Shown: piece by piece, positions 63,424-64,000 of the stretch
How the letters are laid out: every line of letters begins with the position of its first letter
Position numbering within the stretch: the stretch's first letter is position 1
DNA from: Thiotrichaceae bacterium UBA7357
GTDB lineage: Bacteria > Pseudomonadota > Gammaproteobacteria > Eutrophobiales > Eutrophobiaceae
Reading direction: 5' to 3'
Assembly: GCA_002470825.1 (NCBI GenBank)
Contig: DKOR01000018.1
Coordinates: forward strand, 132,529 to 196,528
Length of the DNA stretch: 64,000 nucleotides
Notes under the pieces: generated by a model
What the model saw: only the letters and a program-made list of their open reading frames with translations
Database searches by the model: none
What the model was told of the DNA's origin: nothing
Program-made: the position numbers and the translations under genes

Positions 63424-64000
63424 TTATGGAGAATGGAGAACAAATGAAATGATCTCAGTAGGGCCCTCATCAAATGATTTACCAAGGCTGACAGCACCAT
63501 TTTTTGTAATATGCATTTCTTCACGCCTTAAAAACACCTCATTAGCCTGATCGAGTTTCACATGTGTCCCATTGGTGCTCTGGTCGATAATAAAGAATTT
63601 ATTACGCCGTAACTCGATTCGGACATGTTGTCTTGAGGCCATACTTTCTTTTATTGGTAAGTCACAATTTACGCTACGACCCATGATTAATGATTGTTTG
63701 TTTCGATCCACGATGACTCTCTCGTTTGCATAGGTAACTTGGAGTGAGACTTCAGGCACCTCTGGTGGTTCTTGAATCATGGTTGGCGCCATAGTGGTGA
63801 CATCGTCTTCTTGCCAAATTATTTCAAAGATTTCTATTTCTTCTTTTTTGCCTTTGATCGGCGCATGGTCTACAAATCGAGTACTAGCACGTAAAATTGG
63901 GTTCAGAAGCCCAACAGTAGATGCTGTCGTGATGATTTGATCTCCTTTTGCTTGGGCAGCCATTCTAGCAGAAACATTTACCGCGTCGCCAAAGACATCG
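63424..64000 (-). CDS. Class III adenylate/guanylate cyclase with C-terminal FHA domain (5' truncated by window edge)
   Basis: The frame is open to the last base. The first visible codons read DVFGDAVNVSARMAAQAKGD, the hallmark end of a class III nucleotidyl cyclase catalytic domain (the VNxAxR motif with the transition-state Asn and Arg). An ATG at 63963 lies inside this domain and is not the real start. The C-terminal ~95 residues are an FHA domain (IMGRSVNCDLPI, SRQHVRIEL, STNGTHV) that binds phosphothreonine. Family knowledge says it makes cAMP or cGMP and is tuned by Thr phosphorylation, here probably by the neighbouring kinase. Confidence 0.88.
   Translation of the reverse strand, partial: DVFGDAVNVSARMAAQAKGDQIITTASTVGLLNPILRASTRFVDHAPIKGKKEEIEIFEIIWQEDDVTTMAPTMIQEPPEVPEVSLQVTYANERVIVDRNKQSLIMGRSVNCDLPIKESMASRQHVRIELRRNKFFIIDQSTNGTHVKLDQANEVFLRREEMHITKNGAVSLGKSFDEGPTEIISFVLHSP

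Noticed and set aside
57742..64000. Type VI secretion post-translational control locus
   Set aside because: Kinase, PP2C and FHA resemble it, but no tss, hcp, vgrG or clpV gene is present in the window, and the FHA protein is a cyclase fusion.
1..64000. CRISPR arrays, insertion sequences, prophage genes
   Set aside because: No spaced direct repeats, transposase, integrase or phage structural genes were recognised.

Overview
The window reads as a chromosomal piece of an AT-rich gammaproteobacterium. Gene content and order are gammaproteobacterial throughout: ffs-dnaX-ybaB-recR; orn-nnr-tsaE-amiB-mutL-miaA-hfq-hflX-hflK-hflC-yjeT-hisZ-purA; rnr-rlmB-rpsF-rpsR-DUF2232-rplI-dnaB-alr-radA; ypjD-corB next to ffh; sdhCDAB-sdhE-ygfZ-yheT; ubiG-gph. 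The genus cannot be fixed from sequence alone. Ser/Thr kinases with cNMP and SUMF1 domains, a class III cyclase-FHA protein, an arsenosugar cassette and long non-coding or decayed stretches fit a marine, possibly host-associated or sulfur-oxidising relative, but that is inference.

Layout. 1-597 is the 3' end of a Ser/Thr kinase carrying a cyclic-nucleotide-binding domain. 916-3897 holds an arsenosugar cassette (ArsS radical SAM enzyme plus two glycosyltransferases) between tRNA-Arg(CCT) and tRNA-Ser(GGA). 4181-6820 encodes an AlgI-type MBOAT O-acetyltransferase with an SGNH-type partner, followed by about 1.1 kb with no clear gene. 7953-11162 has a DUF6607 protein, a secreted cyclophilin and bioA. 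11233-14053 has the SRP RNA and the dnaX-ybaB-recR operon, with a well-formed candidate frameshift site in dnaX. 14250-14807 is a decayed EamA transporter. 14914-16448 pairs a small cytochrome c with an M48 protease.

16550-29706 is the long cell-wall, DNA-repair, tRNA-modification, Hfq and HflKC block. 30108-31415 is an LplT-like MFS carrier. 31709-40994 covers RNA decay, rRNA methylation, ribosomal proteins, replicative helicase, alanine racemase and RadA. 41248-48114 holds CorB-like and YpjD membrane proteins, ffh, maeB and dsbB.

48115-53994 on the minus strand is a complete succinate dehydrogenase operon with its flavinylation and assembly helpers. It starts with a 56-residue SDHAF4 homologue and ends with a YheT hydrolase that appears to lack a normal start codon. 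54496-56701 is ubiG-gph-squalene/phytoene-synthase-like. 56924-57637 is the MlaA lipoprotein. 57742-64000 is a phospho-signalling cluster running off the window: a small membrane protein, a 1437-residue kinase-SUMF1 receptor, a PP2C phosphatase and a cyclase-FHA protein. The kinase-cNMP fragment at the left edge belongs to the same functional world.

The most interesting items are the kinase-SUMF1/PP2C/cyclase-FHA cluster with its shared SHOCT-like motif, the arsenosugar cassette, the dnaX frameshift signal, the SDHAF4-led sdh operon, the yheT start anomaly, and a candidate small RNA ending in an intrinsic terminator at 54222-54244.
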